Part shown: piece after piece, positions 6,365-9,000 of the stretch
Position numbering within the stretch: position 1 is the first letter of the stretch
How the letters are laid out: every line of letters begins with the position of its first letter
From: Sulfurovum sp.
GTDB lineage: Bacteria > Campylobacterota > Campylobacteria > Campylobacterales > Sulfurovaceae
Length of the DNA: 9,000 nt
Direction of reading: 5' to 3'
NCBI GenBank assembly: GCA_020726085.1
Contig: DYTG01000045.1
Span: 1 to 9,000 of the forward strand
Position numbers and translations under genes: made by a program
Notes under the pieces: generated by a model
Told to the model about the DNA's origin: nothing
The model's input: the letters and a program-made list of their open reading frames with translations, nothing else
Databases searched by the model: none

Positions 6365-6491
6365 CTCTCAATCTCCTTTTCACTAAGCAAAGCCTAGTGA
6401 AAATTCCTCTCACTAAAGCTTTGCCTATCGGCAAGAATGAAACCCTTGGATTTTCACTCTTGTTTGTGTTTTTTAAACATGAGGGTTTCAT
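6330..6491 (-). CDS. Possible 53-codon leader frame overlapping the response regulator start
   Basis: A short frame starts at an ATG at 6491 with GAGGA three nt upstream (6495-6499). It passes through all the inverted repeats of this leader and stops with TGA at 6330, 32 nt inside the response regulator gene in a different frame. The peptide is basic and unremarkable (for example LPIGKALVRGIF, LVKRRLRDEK), and I recognise no domain. If translated, it would unfold the leader hairpins and deliver ribosomes to the regulator start. It could equally be an accident of an open repeat sequence. The opposite strand is also open here, which weakens the coding argument. Confidence 0.2.
   Translation of the reverse strand: MKPSCLKNTNKSENPRVSFLPIGKALVRGIFTRLCLVKRRLRDEKSVNYYYRR
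6373..6378 (-). promoter_or_regulatory. Ribosome binding site of the response regulator
   Basis: The minus strand reads AAGGAG, eight nt before the ATG at 6364. It fixes the start of the response regulator. Its first two bases are the last two of hairpin A (6377-6403), so pairing of that hairpin would crowd the site. Confidence 0.75.
6377..6403 (-). repeat. Hairpin A: 9-bp inverted repeat abutting the regulator's Shine-Dalgarno
   Basis: TTTTCACTA (6377-6385) is exactly inverted at 6395-6403. Two more base pairs (GC/GC) form inside, after a mismatch, leaving an AAA or TTT triloop. On the RNA it ends at the AAGGAG of the response regulator. Its upstream arm is shared with hairpin B, so the two cannot form together. 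Confidence 0.7.
6387..6424 (-). repeat. Hairpin B: 7 + 6 bp inverted repeat competing with hairpins A and C
   Basis: GCAAAGC (6387-6393) pairs with 6418-6424 and TAGTGA (6395-6400) pairs with 6410-6415. A 1/2-nt internal loop separates the two stems and the terminal loop has nine nt. It uses the upstream RNA arm of hairpin A and one arm of hairpin C. When it forms, the segment next to the response regulator ribosome-binding site is free. Confidence 0.65.
6421..6434 (-). repeat. Hairpin C: 5-bp stem with 4-nt loop
   Basis: TTGCC (6421-6425) is inverted as GGCAA at 6430-6434 around a 4-nt loop. It is short but compact. It shares positions 6421-6424 with hairpin B, so it would oppose B and thereby favour A. 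Confidence 0.5.
6437..6491 (-). repeat. Repeat D: 10-bp inverted repeat spaced by 35 nt
   Basis: ATGAAACCCT at 6437-6446 is exactly inverted as AGGGTTTCAT at 6482-6491. A perfect 10-bp match at this distance is hard to get by chance next to three other inverted repeats. One arm contains the ATG of the possible 53-codon leader frame. It may close the outer stem of a structured leader, or mark one part of a dispersed repeat element. Confidence 0.6.
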
Positions 6492-6526
6492 ATTTCCTCA
6501 CTCATTTGTACGACTTAACACAAAAA

Positions 6527-6532
6527 TCTATA
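6527..6532 (-). promoter_or_regulatory. Weak candidate -10 box for the response regulator
   Basis: The minus strand reads TATAGA in an AT-rich stretch just after the tilS stop. A start near 6520 would place all four inverted repeats inside the leader RNA. The match is imperfect and no -35 is evident, so transcription from upstream through tilS is the alternative. Confidence 0.25.
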
Positions 6533-6551
6533 CTATTAAATCAAACTATTA

Positions 6552-7535
6552 TTACATTTTGATTACATTTGGCACGATGGACTCTTGATAGAGATAAGGA
6601 CGGACTTTGGTGGGTATTTTATGGACTCTACAAAGCTCTTTGTACTCTTTTGGCATAACAACGTTTAGGTAGGGAGCGATAAAAATTTTGCCCTCTTGGT
6701 ACTCGATAGCCCAAATACCCCCTAGCACTACCGATGATTTTGCACCTACTTCTGCTCTTTGTGACCCGCTCATAAGATAGCCCAATGTTTTAAGCGTCGT
6801 ATCAACGGCTTTGGGAATCATGGCGTGATGAAAATATTCCAAAACTACTAGCTCTTTGTAGCGAAAAATCTCTTGAAAGCTTGAACCCAAAAGGGCTTTG
6901 TCTTGCTTGAGATATTCCATGCTTTGCTTTATGCCATTGGGGAATTGCTCTATTAGTCTATTGGCAAATTGGATGCGAAAGTAGTTGCGTTCAAAACGAC
7001 TCTCAAAGTTGCTCTCATCGACAAAATGCTCAATAGCATGCTCTTTTAAAAAAGCCAATAGCTCCTCTTTGGTATGGTGCAAAATAGGACGGATAAGGGT
7101 GTAGTTGGGACGTTGGCTTATCGTTTCAAGCCCCACAAGCTCCATGACTCCCGCCCCTTTGGTAAGTCGCATAAGTAGCCATTCAAGCTGGTCGTTGAGC
7201 TGATGCGCCATAATAAGATTGTCGTAGCGATGCTTCTCTATAAGTGTTTCAAAAAATCCGTAGCGAAAATCCCGTGCGTTTTTTTCAAAATGGTGTTCTA
7301 TCGGGGGAGCTTTGGTGGTGTAGCAGGTTTTGTTGTATTGCTTGGCAAGTTGCAGTGCGTAAGCCTCTTCGGCGTTGGAACTGGGACGTGTTTGATAATT
7401 AACCAATGCTATATCAAAATCAATCCCTTTGTGCAACAACACAAAAAAGAGTGCGGTAGAATCAACTCCTGCCGAAAAAGCAAGGAGGTTTTTATGCTCC
7501 AAAAGAGGGAGTGTTTGGGTCTCTAATACAACCAT
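6552..7535 (-). CDS. tilS: tRNA(Ile)-lysidine synthetase
   Basis: TilS uses ATP and lysine to convert C34 of the CAU-anticodon isoleucine tRNA to lysidine, so that it reads AUA and is charged with isoleucine; it is normally essential. The 327-residue protein has the N-type ATP-pyrophosphatase domain. Its P-loop is SAGVDS (residues 21-26), where most families have SGG-x-DS. ARDFRYGFFE (about 87-96) and AHQLNDQLEWLLMRLTKGAG (about 110-129) are both characteristic TilS blocks. The later part holds a helical region with ESRFERNYFR and an alpha/beta tail. It is much shorter than Escherichia coli TilS, so the extra C-terminal domain is absent or reduced, as in other short-form enzymes. The ATG at 7535 lies 9 nt after the rimO stop with only a weak AAGAA upstream, suggesting co-expression with rimO. 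Confidence 0.93.
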   Translation of the reverse strand: MVVLETQTLPLLEHKNLLAFSAGVDSTALFFVLLHKGIDFDIALVNYQTRPSSNAEEAYALQLAKQYNKTCYTTKAPPIEHHFEKNARDFRYGFFETLIEKHRYDNLIMAHQLNDQLEWLLMRLTKGAGVMELVGLETISQRPNYTLIRPILHHTKEELLAFLKEHAIEHFVDESNFESRFERNYFRIQFANRLIEQFPNGIKQSMEYLKQDKALLGSSFQEIFRYKELVVLEYFHHAMIPKAVDTTLKTLGYLMSGSQRAEVGAKSSVVLGGIWAIEYQEGKIFIAPYLNVVMPKEYKELCRVHKIPTKVRPYLYQESIVPNVIKM

Positions 7536-7544
7536 TTCTTGATA

Positions 7545-8852
7545 TTACAAGGGTATCGATGCTAGGAGTCTATCTCCTGCTAGTTGTGTAATTTGGGCTT
7601 GATACACAACACCGTACTCTATGGGCTTGTCGTGGGTGTCGTTGATGAGTATATCGCCATCAATCTCAAACGCCCACTGCAACGGTCTTGCACTCAAAAG
7701 ATAGGCATGTTCATCGCTTTCGCCTTGGATTACCACTTGCATCGTAGTGTCTATAAGTTTTTCAAGTGCTTTACGATTGGTTTGCATAGCAATATCCCCT
7801 AGCTTCTTGGCTCGTTGGGCTTTCATATTGTCGGCTATTTGCTCCATTTCGTAGGCTTTTGTCGTCTCTTCGTTGGAGTATTCAAAGACGCTTAGCCTAT
7901 CAAAACCAAAATTTTGTACAAAATCGCATACCTTTTCAAAGCGTTCTTGGGTTTCGCTAGGATGCCCTACAATAATGGCTGAACGGATAAAACTCCCCTC
8001 TTTGCTGCGCATATAGTCCAAAAGTTCAAGCGTTTTATCTTCACCAAATCCTCGTTTCATTGTTTTAAGCATGGCATCATCAATATGTTGGATAGGCATA
8101 TCGTAGTAGGTTTGAAAAATGGACGATGCGGCTATTGCATCAATAAGAGCAAAGGAGGTTGTTGAAGGATAGAGATACAACACTCTTGCGGATTTGACAC
8201 CCTCGACCTCTTCAATTGCCCCAATCAAATCTATCAAACCCTCTTGATACCCCCTATCACGCCCATAAGAGCTACTGTCTTGGGATACAAAAGAGAAGTC
8301 GTAATAGCCCTGCTTTACAAGGTTTTGCACTTCGATGATGATAGAGACAAGGGGGCGAGAGTGGAGTTTGCCCTTAAATGATGGAATAGCACAAAAACTG
8401 CATACCTGATTACACCCTTCCGAGATTTTGATATAGGCGTGGTAGTTTGAGCCTGTGATGATACGCTCATCGTTTTCGTTTGCTAAATAGACACTACGAC
8501 TAAAGCGATTCTCTCTTTTGGCTATGAGTTCATCAATGATAGCATAATCGCCAACACCCGTAAAGATATCGACTTCGGGAAGTTCTTGAGCGAGTTCCTC
8601 ACGGTAACGCTCACTCAAACAACCGCTTACAACCAAAATAGAGTCCTCTTTTCGCACCTCATGCATTTCAAGTATTGTGCTTATGCTCTCTTGTTTGGCA
8701 GCATCAATAAAACCGCATGTATTGATAATAATCACATCGGCACCTTGGGCATCATCGGTTAGAGTATATTCTTTGAGTCGTCCTAGCATCACTTCACTAT
8801 CGACAAGATTTTTGGTACAACCCAAACTAATTAAATGTAAATTTTTGCTCAC
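7545..8852 (-). CDS. rimO: Ribosomal protein S12 methylthiotransferase RimO
   Basis: A radical-SAM enzyme that adds a methylthio group to the conserved aspartate of ribosomal protein S12. The 435-residue protein starts with the MTTase (UPF0004) domain: C12 in LGCTKNLVDSE, C46 in INTCGF and C78 in VSGCLSERY hold one iron-sulfur cluster. The radical-SAM cluster ligands are C147, C151 and C154 in GCNQVCSFCAIP. SQDSSSYGRD and a C-terminal TRAM domain from about residue 370 follow. LVDSEVMLGRL separates RimO from the tRNA enzyme MiaB. The start is a GTG at 8852; the resulting N-terminus (MSKNLHLISLGC) aligns with the family, and no ATG fits. The GTG overlaps the stop of the preceding Rpn-like gene by 4 nt (GTGA), so translation is probably coupled. 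The stop is 9 nt from tilS. Confidence 0.95.
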   Translation of the reverse strand: MSKNLHLISLGCTKNLVDSEVMLGRLKEYTLTDDAQGADVIIINTCGFIDAAKQESISTILEMHEVRKEDSILVVSGCLSERYREELAQELPEVDIFTGVGDYAIIDELIAKRENRFSRSVYLANENDERIITGSNYHAYIKISEGCNQVCSFCAIPSFKGKLHSRPLVSIIIEVQNLVKQGYYDFSFVSQDSSSYGRDRGYQEGLIDLIGAIEEVEGVKSARVLYLYPSTTSFALIDAIAASSIFQTYYDMPIQHIDDAMLKTMKRGFGEDKTLELLDYMRSKEGSFIRSAIIVGHPSETQERFEKVCDFVQNFGFDRLSVFEYSNEETTKAYEMEQIADNMKAQRAKKLGDIAMQTNRKALEKLIDTTMQVVIQGESDEHAYLLSARPLQWAFEIDGDILINDTHDKPIEYGVVYQAQITQLAGDRLLASIPL

Positions 8853-9000
8853 TTTTGTTTATCCAAATGTTTTTTAAGTTCATCCATGGAGATATTAAGC
8901 TTTTGGGCTACTTGTTCGATAGAGAGTTGAAACTCTTGTATCATCGTGATAGCGGTTTTCAACACCCCTTTGTGTTCGCCTATTTTTTGACCTTTTTGTT
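8849..9000 (-). CDS. C-terminal part of an Rpn/PD-(D/E)XK nuclease-transposase-like protein (cut by window edge)
   Basis: The last 49 codons of a gene that begins beyond position 9000. The visible part starts with Gly/Lys-rich sequence (QKGQKIGEHKG) and continues as a small helical segment, LSIEQVAQKLNISMDELKK. This Lys/Gly-rich stretch followed by a short helix-turn-helix-like tail is how many Rpn-family (recombination-promoting nuclease/putative transposase) proteins end. The catalytic PD-(D/E)XK part lies outside the window, so the family call rests on the tail alone. The TGA stop at 8849-8851 overlaps the rimO start. Other proteins with a similar low-complexity tail cannot be excluded. 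Confidence 0.5.
   Translation of the reverse strand, partial: QKGQKIGEHKGVLKTAITMIQEFQLSIEQVAQKLNISMDELKKHLDKQK

Noticed and set aside
6397..6588. 63-codon plus-strand frame over the regulator leader and the tilS end
   Set aside because: It has no Shine-Dalgarno, runs antisense to the end of tilS, and is explained by the open composition of the inverted-repeat block.

Overview
The window reads as chromosomal DNA of a Campylobacterota (Epsilonproteobacteria) species, probably a free-living Sulfurovum/Sulfurimonas/Sulfuricurvum-like one. The grounds are protein character (a PhoB-like regulator, a short TilS, and an NrdA with a long insert between its catalytic and redox cysteines), the tatA-argS pair I recall from Campylobacter and Helicobacter, moderate GC, and TATAAT-type -10 boxes without a clear -35. 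The genus is inference. Every supported gene lies on the minus strand, so biological reading order runs from high to low coordinates.

In reading order: 9000-8849 is the C-terminal tail of an Rpn-like (PD-(D/E)XK nuclease/putative transposase) protein that overlaps rimO by 4 nt. Then rimO (ribosomal protein S12 methylthiotransferase) and tilS (tRNA-Ile lysidine synthetase) follow 9 nt apart. A 187-nt gap (6365-6551) precedes an OmpR/PhoB-type response regulator with no kinase beside it. A second gap of 178 nt (5512-5689) carries a TATAAT promoter. That promoter probably drives tatA (twin-arginine translocase), argS (arginyl-tRNA synthetase), nrdA (ribonucleotide reductase alpha) and an exported NlpC/P60 peptidoglycan endopeptidase. 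These four are separated by 12 and 12 nt and then overlap by 19 nt. Last is a Uma2-family PD-(D/E)XK nuclease-like gene with its own extended -10 promoter at the end of the NlpC/P60 gene. Positions 1-48 lie beyond its stop and hold nothing I can call.

Most of the window is housekeeping: tRNA and ribosome modification, tRNA charging, dNTP synthesis, protein export and wall hydrolysis. The accessory parts are at the edges (the Rpn-like tail and Uma2) and in the two gaps. The most interesting non-coding structure is the leader of the response regulator. It packs four inverted repeats into about 115 nt, and three of them form a chain of mutually exclusive hairpins ending on the regulator's ribosome-binding site. 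A 53-codon reading frame with its own Shine-Dalgarno runs through the same stretch. This could be an RNA switch, a leader-peptide attenuator or simply a copy of a dispersed repeat; the sequence alone does not decide. I found no CRISPR array, insertion sequence, tRNA, rRNA or strong intrinsic terminator.
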